Shown here piece by piece: positions 35,296-47,117 of a DNA stretch of 64,000 bases. The number at the start of each line of letters is the position of its first letter. Positions within the stretch are counted from its first letter, which is position 1. The position numbers and the translations under genes are program-made. This DNA is from Pyrrhosoma nymphula (taxonomy: Eukaryota > Arthropoda > Insecta > Odonata > Coenagrionidae): contig OY754329.1 of assembly GCA_963573305.1 (NCBI GenBank), forward strand, positions 48,318,417-48,382,416, given 5' to 3'. Under the pieces are notes generated by a model. It made no database searches. It was not told where the DNA came from and saw only the letters and a program-made list of their open reading frames with translations.

Positions 35296-38200
35296 CTAAC
35301 CGAAGAGCTGCTCAGTTGCCCTTTCAAGGTCCCAGTCATAAGAGGATAGGGCCACTCGTGCTGTATGTTCTTCAATGCCCATGTCCATTAAACGACGTAT
35401 TTTTGCTTCTAGTTCAGGACTACGGTTGGGACCTAAAAGTAAATAGAGGATGATTATGCTTTCTATGATATATAAAATTATTTTAACACCTAATTCACAT
35501 GTCAAGAGGCTTATCTAACCTCTCACTATTCATGCTGCATCTATGAAGGCCAGAGGCAATCACATATATAAAGCCAGAATGAAGTAAAATATAGGTAATA
35601 AACCACCTAAAAAAATAATATAATTTTTCCATTCTAGGTTGATAGTTAATGAATTGTAAACCAAGTATATTAAATTTTAAAAATGAAATATGTTCCAGTG
35701 ACTGACCTCCGGCATAAACTTGAGTCCAATGCCTAGCAGTCTGCCAGAATATTTCTCGACACTCTCTAAATTGTTTTGCTACAACTGCATCTTGGGGATC
35801 ATCCGGTTCAGCTGCTGCCAGCAGTGCTTGTAAGGAGAGCAACACAGTGCGAAGAGTCATGGCTGCAGCCCTGAAACAACAAAAACATTCAATGAAAAAC
35901 AATTTTCTCTCAAAAATAGGAAACATTCTCTCCCAAAGAAAACTTGATGACTCCTCGCTAGGCAGTAAAATTCATTGAAATCATAACATATGCTGAAAAT
36001 ATTGAATGTGACTTTTCACTACAAGGAACTCGGAAGATATTCCTGAACTTTTCATAATAATGGCCTTCTTCAATTAATTCATGACATTAATAACATATAT
36101 ACCAAATCAACATCCCTGTTCCACACAGGAGAAATTACATGTGTTAAAGAGACACTTATTATCCATTTCACATATATTCGTCTCTCTGCAGAAAAGCAGG
36201 GGAAAAGTTCTAGGCATGTGACTTGGGAAGAGCCAATGGAAAATTATTAGGTGAAGCATGTCCTCTGAAAATTTAAGTCACCCACAAGCATCACTCTTGT
36301 TCATTTTGTACTGCTGTTTGCTGTATTGCTAAAATTACCACTAATAATTTCATATTTTGAGTCATGAAAAAGCATTTATTTGCTATCCTTACACTCGATA
36401 CAACCCGACACAGGTACCTTTCATTCTCCAACTCTCTGTTCCCCCAATTGTGTGTCAGCACATTTAGCAATGCCATTTCACAGCTCCCCCCACCCTCCAG
36501 CATCCATCCCATTCGCAAGTGATCAGAGAAACTTGGACCATTGCAAAAATAGAATTAACTGAACCACAAAGATATCTGTAGTGGACAATAGTAAGTATAT
36601 TTACTGAATAGTTGTTCCTTGGAAGAAAAATCTTCACCCAGTAGAAACCAACAGCACTGTACACCCATTTCACATGAGAAATGCTGACAGTGCTTGCTGA
36701 ACGTATCTTGTTTCCTGAAAACATGAGTTTGACCAAACCCATTTCCTCATTCAAAACCTAAGTGAAAAACTTATTGCAAGTATCGTGCTAAAATTATCTC
36801 AATGAATTTCTCACTGATAACCTTTATAAAGACAAAACCATGCATTAAGTGTTAATGGATTTGCATTCTTTGTAACTCAAAAACAAATCTGATGAATATT
36901 GAACCTGTATTCAATTAATGTGCTGTTGCTGTAGAATAATAAACTGTTGCCGCATTAATATATTTATTTTTTAAAGATTATATTCTGTGGCTTTTTTCAT
37001 AAATTTTGGGATTGAAGATTCTATCAAGCAAAAAGTCATATCTAACGACCAATTAAAAAATCAGAAGTACGAAAAGAGAGTAAATCAGGTTTTGGGAGCT
37101 CCAGATACTAATATTCTTGAAGTGGATAACAGAAAGACACTATTTAGAATGTAATGGAAATGTTTACAAAAAAACAAATGGTATCAAAGATTAGTATTCG
37201 TGGGTTAAGAATTGAGAGTGAAGAAATGAACAGAGCCATTGAGCCCGTAGCAATAATCGGCTTGGAATATATTTTAATTAACTGGATTATGGCATAAATA
37301 TTGTTGCCGTGAAAATAGTATAGACCCAGACTTTGACGTATTCTACATTAACGCTGAGCATTACTGGTGGGAATTATTAAACTGCAATGGAAAGAGAATT
37401 GTTTTGCCTTTAAAATGAAATAAATCTTGGAGCGATGTTATTCACCTACTTGCTGTAAGGCATTATACATCTATTAAAACTCGAACTTAATCTGATCAAA
37501 TGCACGGTGGTACATTTCTTGCGGAGGTCGTCCAACTATTCCCATGTATATGCTGTGGATGGTGTTAACATAAAGGCGACAGATGAAGTGAAGTATCTAG
37601 GAGTTACGATAACTTCGGAACTATCGTGGGGAACACATATAAGAAATATTTGTGGCAGAGCTCTGAAGAAGCTAGGATTCGTCAAGGTATTGTGGGAAGA
37701 TTTTTGGATGAAAAAGTAAAAGAGAGGTGCTATTTCGCACTCGTCCGGCCACACCTTGAATATGCAGCGAGCATATGGGATCCGGTGCAGAAAGACTTAA
37801 TCCGGGAACTTAATAAAATACAAAGGAAAGCTGCGCGATTAGTCAAAAACTGCTACGGACGTACAGACAGCGTTACACAGATGTAAACAAATTAGGCTGG
37901 GAGCCGCTAGAGACTCGGAGGCTGCGTGCTAGGCTTAGATTGCTTGAACAATTGAGAATAGATATCTTTCAGAGTGACACGGAGAACATCATATTAGAAC
38001 CCCACTATATTTCCAGGTCCGACAGAAACGATAAATTAAGAGAGATATTTTGCCGAACGGATAGGTATGGGAATTCGTTTTTCCCCCGAACAATAAGGGA
38101 CTTAAATAAATGCTAGGCGTAATTTCATTAGAGCGTTTCCTTTTTATATGTAAACGGCTGGTGTCCTAACACCCCCCACCACACGCCTATTGAGGCGGCT

Positions 38201-41200
38201 TGCGGGGTAGTATATAGATGTAAAACAAACAATGTTTACAACACTGTGGAACAACAATGGTGAATAACTGTACAGCCAAACATTTATCACAAATAGAGTA
38301 CATAATCATAAATCCGTCTACATCTTTTCAAGGTCCACCCTCCCTCAATTAAGTTAGGTAATAGCCGATTTGAGTCTACAATTTTTATTCAGGAGAGTTG
38401 AAATTCAAACAATACCTTCTTTGTATAGTGAAAAAAGAAATAAGTGAGAAAAATTTTCACTGAAAGCCATGGAAAGGAAGACATTAACCCTTCAATGACG
38501 AGCGACGTAGTCACTACGTCGGTCACTATGGCCTGAACATTAAGCGCAATGTCGTCTACATAGGTGATGATTTTGCAATTTTCTGGAAGTACCTCACAGA
38601 ACAATCCGTTCATCATAATGTTCCATTTCATTGGGCCTGAGATCGATCCTTGGGGTGCTCCTTTTGTGATGTCCTTTTCTGTTTGGAGATGTTTGCTGCG
38701 AAGTATCGTTTTGCGATCATTGAAATAACTCCTTAGAATTCCCGATGTTTTTCGGGAGATTCAGCCTTTTCAGTTCCACATGGCATGCCAGCCACCACAC
38801 AGAGTCAAATACTGCCTCGAAATCTATAAATATGGTTATCATGTATGTAGACTGACATCCTTTGATTTCTTGCATCAGGGTTTCTGTGGAAGAGGGATCC
38901 ATCTGGAAAGGATTCCTCTAATTTTTGTCTGACGACTCTCTCTAGTAATTTTCCTAACTCATTGAGTCAAGTGAGGGGTCAGTAAGTTTTAGGGTCTAAA
39001 GGATCCTTGTCTGTGGACTTCAATATTGTGCAGAGTAAACCAACTTTCCATTCTTTCGGGAAATAATTCTGGTTGATGCAGTCATTAGCCTGGTTAGAAA
39101 GGGTGCAAGCTGATCCTCAACTTGAGAGAGCATTTGGCCATGGAGTCTATGCCCGGAGCTTTATTTTTTCTTGATTAGTGATATCGCATACCGAATGTCC
39201 TCTTCTGTGAATTCTATCGCCGTTTCGCAGTCTCCATCCCCTTCCGCAATTTGGCAAATTTCTCCATGCTCTGATGTTTCGTTTTTTGGATCGTCATTTG
39301 GCACCATGGTTTCAAGGATTTTTCCCAATGTTTCTTTAAGGAGATTCACTTTCCCTTAGTTAAGGGTGTTCGAACAGTATGCCGGTGGGATTTTTAGTTT
39401 ACGGCTTGCAAGTCTATATATGAATCCCCAAGGGTTATTTTGCATATCGTTTTTCACAAATTTTCTCCATTAACTCTCCTTACTTTTTAAAATCTCCTTT
39501 TTGTATCTGTCAAGTGCTTGGTAGTAGTAATTTTTATAATTTTCTTTTCTGCTATTTCTGCATTTCTGGTATGTTTTCCGCAGGCGTCTACATTTCATTC
39601 TCCAATGCTGGACCGTGTTATTCCACCAAGGAATCACATTTATTTGACGGTTCGTTTTTGGGATAGCGCTTTTTGCAGCTGTCGTTAAATCAGAGGTAAT
39701 TTGGCTCACTCTTTTATCGATGTTTTCCTTTCCCAGGCTCCATTTCATTTTCTCGCTATTTTCCCACGAGGTTTTAGCGGTCCGATGCCTCCTGTGTCCA
39801 CGCACGTGTCGATTACTCTGTATGACTAACAACTGTCTGACTTTAATTAGATAGCCACCAACAAAGTTACTTTGTATGATAATGCGACACCTATGCCCAA
39901 TGAGTGATTTGATACCGTGGCCAAATGGATGTTCTTTCCTAAAAGCAGAATACCCAGAAGAGCTTGTTTATAGGAAAAATGAATGTGTGATCCACCACTG
40001 AGTATTTTTGAAAACCAAACTCAATATATTTTAGAAATTTTTATTGAACTCCTTTCCTGGAAGAATAGTAATTTTCTTTATGGAATGGAGATGCCCTAAT
40101 GCGCCATCAGCTATCTTTATCTGGCCGTTTGAACCCCTGTGGAGGCAAACACTTTGGACCGTGCCCGCAGTTGGGTCAAGGGATTGCGGTGGGTGGAGCA
40201 AGATTGGGAGCTTCCTGCTTCCTGTGGAAAAGGGTTTTAAATGATACAATGATGCACACTGGAAACCTGTCAAGACCAGCTCTCATTATTCTATTTATTC
40301 CACTCTTTTCCCATAATACTTTGAGATGGTACCTCTTTAAAATCAAATGTTACTTGTCAAAATTACCTCCTTGCAGTTCTTCTTCTACCCTCTCAATCAG
40401 TCTGTTCTGCTCAAGGGCGGTCCCAGGGAGGGGAGGGTCAAGGGGGCATGACCCCCCCCAAAATCATCCTGGACGATTGAAAATTAATAAATAATTTAGT
40501 ATTAAATATGTTGAGTTTTCTTAGACAGCTAATTAATTAACCTATTATTTTCTTGAATGAATATCCCCCTCCTCCTTGGTATTGGCCTCAACAGTAAATT
40601 TTAAAACTTGGAACCCATGATGATTAACCCCCCCCCCCCCCCAAAAGTTAAGTTAAGGCTGGGACCGCCCTTGGTTTTGCTCCTGTGGATGATTTGGATG
40701 GCTACCAGGAAAGTGTGCGAAGAGACATCTTCATCCAGGAAAGATAGTTTCCTTTCTGAGGTTTTAGTGTTTTGATATTTGACTATAAAAATCACTGTGA
40801 TCTCTTCTATTTGAACTTCTTAAGTGATTCAGAGAGTGCTAAAGTGCTGGTACCTACATGCCTTTGGCAAAGAAGAGGCATCACACTCTCCAACCAAATT
40901 AAATCAAGCCGAATGAAGATGGTAATGAAAAAAGGTGCTGGAAGACGCCAACTTTTCACTATGGTGTAAAGATAATGGTGGCCAATGAAAAATGTGTTTT
41001 TGATTAAGAGAAAAATAGTGAAATTGAATTTTTGACCAGCAAAGTGATAAAATATACAACTTTGTACTGTGGTGTATCTGAGTGCACTGCAAAAATGTAA
41101 ACAAAGAAATTAGATATACACCCAGTCCTCTAATAACGCTGACTCAATTAGCGCTGTTTCGCATTAACGCTGTGAAAAATTTAATACCATTTCGTTCTTA

Positions 41201-44200
41201 TTAACACTCTCGCTCCGCATTAGCACCTTCCATTCTACCGCCGCATTTGAAAATTTCACCGCGATCGCTGCCCCTGATACGGAAGGTGCCTATTAGAAAC
41301 TGAAGTCGTTAGATCCGTGTTGTACCACGTTTGACCACTTACGAACGTTTAAAATTACTAAATATTTGGACAAATCTAATAAAAACATCTGTAAAGTGAG
41401 CAAAATTAAAAGTTCGTATTCCTGTTTTTTATTCATTCGCGTTTTCTTTTTTATTACATGTATAACTTAACGACTTTATTTCCTTTCAGCTACGCCCTTC
41501 TTACCGCAATAAATCCTATAGTTTTGCTATTTACAAAATAACATTCTTAATAATCCATTTTATTGCAAATATTAAGGTCATGAGTGATAAGCCACAGTCA
41601 GTTAAGAAAAAAAGGAAAAGCTTAACGCTTGAAGTGAAATTGGATGTTTTACGACGACTAGATGCTGGGCAACGGCAACACGAAGTCTGCAGGGTGCTAT
41701 CTCAGGCTGGTTCCACAGTAAGGACTGTCATCAGAGATGCAGAAAAAATTAAAGAATATGGAAAGACTGTGACTCCCTTAACTTCTGTGAGGATAGGAAC
41801 AAGGAACAGATCAAAGACTATGGTGGAAATGGAGAGGTTATTAAGTATTTGGATGGAGGACTTAATTCAAAAACGTATGCCCGTGAGTTTGCAGATGATC
41901 CAAGCAAAGGCAAAAGGTCTATTCGCGAATTTGGTTAAATATCTCCCAGGAAGTTCTATTAGTTCTACTGTCGAAACATTCGCTGCAAGTCGAGGATGGT
42001 TTGAACGCTTTAGAGCACGATATAACTTGCACAACATATCTATTTGTGGCGAGTTGGCCAGTGCAGATGATAGGGCACCAGCGGCTTATATCGAGGAAAT
42101 TGCTGCTATTATAGAAATGAATGGATACTCACCTCACCAAATTTTTAATGCCGATGAGACTGGGTTATTCTGGAAATGAATGCCAGCCAGGACGTATATT
42201 TCTAAGCAGGAGAAACTAATCCCTGGATTCAAAGTTTCGAAGGATCGGTTGACGTTATTGCTCGTTGGAAACGCTGCCGGAGACTTGAAGTTGAAGCCAA
42301 TGATTTTATACCATTCCGAAAACCCGAGGGCTGTGAAAGGCTATGGCAAGTAAAATCTACCTGTCCTTTGGACATCTAATAAAAAAGCTTGGTTAACAAT
42401 TCCCGTGTTTGAGCAGAGGTTTACGTCTTACTTCTGTCCGGCAGTAAAAAAGTACTGTGCTCAGAAAATTTAGATTTTAAAATTTTATTGATACAATATA
42501 ATGCTCCGGGCCATCCAAGAACCCTTTGCAATTTAAGTCCGGAAGTCAATGTCATTTTTTTAACACCAAACACAATTGCTATTCTGCAGACCATGGACCG
42601 AGGCGTTATTTCAACGTTTAAAGCATATTATCTAAGGGAAACGTTTGCTCAAGCTGTGAAGGCTACAGAGGGTGAGAATGGCATGGACTTAAAAGAATTC
42701 TGGAGAAGCTACAATATCCGCCATGCAATAGAAAACATTGCTAAATCATGGGATGAAATCGGCCAAAAAAACTATGAACATGGTGTAGAAAAACCTTTGG
42801 AGTGATTGTGTGCCCTATATTCAAGGTTTTGACTTATCACACGAAGCCGTCGATGAAGCAGTTAACCTCACATGAAAAGTAGGTTTAGAAGAAATCGAGC
42901 AACATGATATTCATGAGTTGATTGAAGCACAAAGGGAAGAATTCACGGAAATGCAACAATATGAGGAAATAGAGGAAATTAGTCATGGTCACAATGACGC
43001 TAAAACGAATTCACAATGTTTAACGTCATATGATATCATTAAAATATTAAAACGCATCGATAGTGCTTGTGCTTGGATGGTAGATAAAGACCCTGATGAG
43101 GAAAGAAGTTTGAAGGTTGTGAGAGGGATAAACTTTGCTGTGAATTGATATAGAGAACTGCTTCAAGAAAAAAAAACAGCTCACTTTGGATACATTTTTC
43201 GCCAAACCTTCAGGGGTCAACCTTTCTCAAACTAAAGAGAGTTCTCAGAGAACGGATGAGGATGATTAACACCTTAGCTTCAGAGTTTAGCTCATTATCT
43301 TGTATGTTTTAATTGTTTTGCAGCATTGTGATTCCATTCATATGAAGTAAAGAGTATTTTCTTTCTTTAAAACAAAATGTTAGTTCAGTTTCGAATATTA
43401 TTTTGAATCGAAGTTTCTATCGAATCATGAAGTGTGATATCGAATTGTACGATTTAGTTCTGGGTTATTTTCGCATGCTTTCTAGTAGCCTTTCCTTATT
43501 TTATTTCTCTCGCATATCAACCAATATTATTGTTTTTTTAGAACTACAGATTATATTTATAATGTGCCACTTTTGTAGTGAAGATGCCAAATGTGAGTTT
43601 TAAAAACATGTAGCGCTCTAATGTGCGATGTTTTCCGTTATCTCATGCAATACAAGAATTTCAAAAGATTGTTACTAAATTTGATTTATTATTGTTCTTT
43701 TGTTGAATTTTAAATACCTTTTTCTGTAAAATACCTGCACTACATCATTCAAATATATAGAGTAAGGAAAACGCGCGCTGTTATCTATATAATAGCACTC
43801 GTTCAGTTTCAATTATCCTTCAATAAAACTTGGGAACGAATTATTTGAAATAGCATTAGTCCTTATGGAGTTTTATGCTTCAAATAGCGCTGTTTCAATT
43901 AGCGCTCGAATTTCTTGGAACGAATTAAGAGCGCTAATCGAGGACAGGGTGTAGTGGTTGCAGTGCACTAAATTAGCAAATTAATTTTTGATGGATATCT
44001 AATTAAAGTCATAGTCAGAAGCCATGAGATTCTCACCGTCGTACACATCTGCAGTTTATTTTCGGAAAATATGAATTGGAATGGGCAGCAGCAGCAGTGC
44101 AGCGGGCTAAGGAATTGTTAGATCAACACACTGCCTCGGACGAGCCCCCAAGGTGATGATGTGCAGCCAGCATGACATCATCAACAGGGCCCCTTAACCC

Positions 44201-46897
44201 TTTCCATTGGTTTCAGAAAAAATCTCTCGGGCCTATTTTTTTTAAATTATACAATGGAGGTCTTGTTTAAATTTAGACTCCCACAGACAATAATTGTTGA
44301 CTCCAATCGATCATTAACCCAACTGAGAATAAACAATTAATCAAGGGACGATGGACCTCGAAAAGATGTTAACGGCTTTATAATTATATACTCAAAGAGA
44401 GATAAAAGTTTGGCTGGACTGTGATTCACCATTGCTGTTCTACAGTGTTGTAAACATGACCAAGTTGTGAAGTTGGTGGATTTTTCCATGTTTTTATCAG
44501 ATTTATAATAACTTACAATGAGTAGGTGAACAAAATCACTCCTAGATGCATTTCATATTAAGGGCAAAACAATTTTCTCTCCAATGATGTTTAATAGGTC
44601 CCACCAATAATGCTTAGTGTTAATGAGGAACATGTCTAAGTGCAGGTCTACACTACTTTGACAGCAACAATACCTACATCATCAGGCACAGACCTCTATG
44701 TCTGAAACTGTTCCAAGTCTTTCATGGCAATGAACTAAGTATGTACATAGAAGATTACTGTATAACAATATTTAAGGAGAAAATTTCCACAATTATTTCA
44801 TTTTTATAGATTATTTTCCCTGTCTCACCTGAAACTGTGAATTTAATATTGAGGGCAAACTTGGTACATTCACAATCAGAAAACATAAATTAGGACTCAC
44901 CACTGATCTTTCAGGATATCCAAACAAATAGCTCCTGTGACAGACGATATGTTTGGATGCCATATTTTGGTAATAAATCGAACCTAAGAAATTATAAAAA
45001 AGAACATTTGAGAAAAATGGACACTTTAAAACTGGAACCACTCCCATACATATTCTAACAGTAGGCCTACATCCCAGCAGCTTCTTCTACTCCACACTTA
45101 ACTTGGCATAAGTTACAGGCGTTTGTGATTGAAATAATTATTGCCCATACAATTTATAAAAGTACATTATAGGTATTTAGCTAATGGATTAAAATGAAAA
45201 TTATGTAAGGAAACACGAACTTGCTTCAACAATGTAATTCCCTAATTTGTGGCTGAGAATAAGAGGTCTGATGGAAAAAGTATTCACACATGCATATAAT
45301 CAGAACTAGAGATTGAATGATAATCGAAACCACTGATTTCAAAATGCAATCAAACAATCAAGATGTATATGTTTCAATGACTATACAAAAAATGAAAATA
45401 TTATTTCCTATACGTCTCTTGTCCCAATTAATTTTTGTTTAAGCAAGGTCATTGAGCGATGAAATTAACATAGCCAGCCATCAGCCAAAATAGTAGTTTC
45501 ACAGAGGTGAAAATGGCCACATCACACAGTTGACTAGATGGAAAATTACGGGTAAAAACACCATACAGAAATGAAAACGACCATCAAGCAACCAAGGATA
45601 ATAAGAAAAAGGACATCTCTGATCTCCCAAAACTGGATGGAATCTATAGAATAGTAGGTCTTGCGAAGTGATCCAAATAATGAGGCATTTCAATGATACA
45701 AAATATATTATCAACGGAAACAATTCAAGATTGATAGCAAAAAAATCGATGGAAAACATAATTTCACAAAAAATGACTTGAATGCAAGTCTTTCGATGTG
45801 AATGCTCATCTCTATTCAACGCATATCAACTTGATGTTGCCCTCTATTCATTGGGCAATGTTATTTAAATGACAAAAGTGACGGGGAGAAATCAAGACAC
45901 ACGATACCTACCTTAGGGGGATTGAAGGGGTACGTCTCAGGAACCTTTATCTCTAAAATGAAATTTCCGCCTTCATACGGGGTGTCTGGTGGCCCTGCTA
46001 TTTCTCCTTTTAATTCAGTGAAGCTATCGTTCACGAGCTCCACTTTAATGGCACATTTTGCTACCTACATGGAAAATTATAACTTTTAAACCCCTTCCAT
46101 TTAGTAAGGGAACAAAATGAGGAGTTATTCTAATGCAAAGCCAAATAATATAAAAATGGAATTGCTGCCATTACCACTAAGGTATGTAAATTCGCTACTA
46201 AGAGCAAAATAAATATTGGCCCCTAATTGAGTTCCAAACATTTTAATATAAAACATGAAAAGTTAGGCATTAGATAAGAATGCAGGCACAGACAACAATT
46301 TATTGCCAATAACACTAAATAAACCATAATAATGCAGTGGAAGAAATACCAATCAATATTCCAATCATTTCGCATGTGAAGCAATAGCTGACGCTATCTC
46401 ACGACTTCTGACCTAAGTTTTGCAACAAGTATAGGTACAGCACACTATGGCATTAGAGTGTGATCGCTGCAGCTTACAAATATTTCTGGGTCATTTTTTG
46501 AAGTTACAATTGTTTCTATCCGATACACCAGAAATAAATTGGGGATAAGAAAAAGGGATGGAAACAGGTGAGCACTCAATCACAAAATATCCTATTTTTT
46601 CTGATGAGCCAAGTTCACATGTCAATGATATATTTCTCAACTTTTGATTGGGAAGCTGATTGTAGGACTATTACTTCACCATTCTACAAGAAATGCGGAA
46701 GTGGTCAATGTGAAACACGGTACATTACAAGTAAAAACTACACCAATTGTACCAAAATTTTGGCTTGCCTTTCGTTCTTCCTCAACGCGGAAGACAATGA
46801 TTTAATAATTTTAGTACTTAGTTCAAAAGCATACCTCCTCACTCTTAATAACCTCCTTAAATTCCCTCTTTATTCTTTGGGCTGCAATATTAGCCAT
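35296..46897 (-). CDS. UBE2K: Ubiquitin-conjugating enzyme E2-25K (UBE2K), complete
   Basis: An E2 enzyme that takes ubiquitin from E1 and builds Lys48-linked chains in cytosol and nucleus. Exons on the minus strand: 46835-46897, 45912-46064, 44901-44983, 35707-35870, 35296-35432; every junction keeps frame and yields 199 residues (human 200). Start ATG 46897 gives MANIAAQRIKREF, as in orthologs. HPN is at 81-83, the catalytic Cys at 92 in GAICLDILKDQW, and TLRTVLLSLQALLAAAEPDD follows. The UBA domain fills about 157-199 (IRRLMDMGIEEHTARVAL ... ATEQLFG), closer to the insect than the vertebrate form. The intron between exons 3 and 4 (35871-44900) is 9 kb and full of transposons. It shares a promoter with PRPS. 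Confidence 0.98.
35871..37469. other. UBE2K: UBE2K intron 3, distal part
   Basis: No coding sequence or known repeat recognised. Confidence 0.5.
37470..38222 (+). mobile_element. CR1-like LINE, 5'-truncated 3' end
   Basis: Pieces of the RT thumb and C-terminus: VKYLGVTITSELSWGTHI (37595 onward), then after a frameshift KERCYFALVRPHLEYAASIW and LNKIQRKAARLVKN, then LGWEPLETRRLRARLRLLEQ and RYGNSFFPRTIRDLN before a stop at 38114-38116. A 100-base tail with tgcggggtagtatatagatg closes it, typical of CR1/L2-type ends in arthropods. At least one frameshift and a stop at 37883 make it dead. Confidence 0.88.
38389..39840 (-). mobile_element. LINE (R1/Jockey-like) RT region, degraded
   Basis: Minus-strand pieces in order: a pre-RT segment (39470-39832) with PWWNNTVQHWRMKCRRLRK and YKNYYYQALDRYKKEI; EFTEEDIRYAISLIKKK (39161-39349); FIDFEAVFDSVWW (38717-38902), RT motif A; and IMMNGLFCEVLPE then IITYVDDIAL (38389-38631), RT motif C. 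Frames differ between pieces. No endonuclease is seen upstream of 39840, so it is 5'-truncated. Confidence 0.88.
39841..40411. other. No gene recognised (UBE2K intron)
   Basis: Open frames on both strands at 40031-40273 are unusual for the composition but match no family I know. Confidence 0.4.
40412..40673. mobile_element. hAT-type MITE (262 bp)
   Basis: Perfect 15-bp inverted ends CAAGGGCGGTCCCAG and inverse; flanking 8-bp duplication gttctgct (40404-40411) and gttttgct (40674-40681), one mismatch. Eight-base duplications and CAnGGGCGG-type ends fit hAT. The interior has C runs at both ends, including C15 at 40628-40642. Confidence 0.85.
41119..43951 (+). mobile_element. Tigger/pogo DNA transposon, full length but dead
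   Basis: Inverted ends CACCCAGTCCTC on the left and CACCCTGTCCTCG (inverse) on the right, flanked by TA (41117-41118, 43952-43953). Subterminal repeats share CAATTAGCGCTGTTTC. Length 2833 bp. One transposase gene lies inside on the same strand. Confidence 0.92.
41580..43148 (+). pseudogene. Tigger/pogo transposase (TIGD1-like), broken
   Basis: N-terminal Psq-type helix-turn-helix (KRKSLTLEVKLDVLRRLDAG), CENP-B domain with FAASRGWFERFRARYNLHN, then the DDE domain: FNADETGLFWK keeps the first Asp; the second site reads LIQYNAPGHP, where LLDNAPGHP is usual, so the Asp is Tyr; LQTMDRGVISTFKAYYLR keeps the third. A TGA at 42177, later TAA codons near 42351 and 42471, and a frame break split the frame; the C-terminal tail continues at 42918-43148. 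Family transposases cut and paste at TA sites. Confidence 0.92.
43954..44900. other. UBE2K: UBE2K intron 3, proximal part
   Basis: No coding sequence or repeat recognised. Confidence 0.5.
44984..46834. other. UBE2K: UBE2K introns 1 and 2 around exon 2
   Basis: Two introns, 44984-45911 and 46065-46834, with no further coding or repeat content recognised. Confidence 0.5.
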
Positions 46898-47117
46898 GAT
46901 GAAATCCCATATGCTAGATCATGTCATTTGTCAACAAAAACCCCACTAAAATTATGCCAAATTATAAACAATTTACCACACAACACTTGACAACAAGAAA
47001 ATCAGTCTTCTCAACTCAATAGGAAGTGACGACATCTTGAAATTACTTGCTTGTGATTGGTCGAAGATATGGCTTTGACTTCCGGTCAATTCTAATTGGA
47101 GTTTTTCTTTCGCAGTA
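46898..47117. promoter_or_regulatory. Bidirectional promoter of UBE2K and PRPS
   Basis: Only 220 bases separate the two start codons, so both 5' UTRs and both promoters must share it. It has no TATA box in a suitable place. Motifs seen: GGAAGTGACG (47022-47031) and ACTTCCGGT (47078-47086), ETS-type and inverted relative to each other, and ATTGG (47056-47060), an inverted CCAAT box. This suite is typical of housekeeping divergent promoters. Confidence 0.7.
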
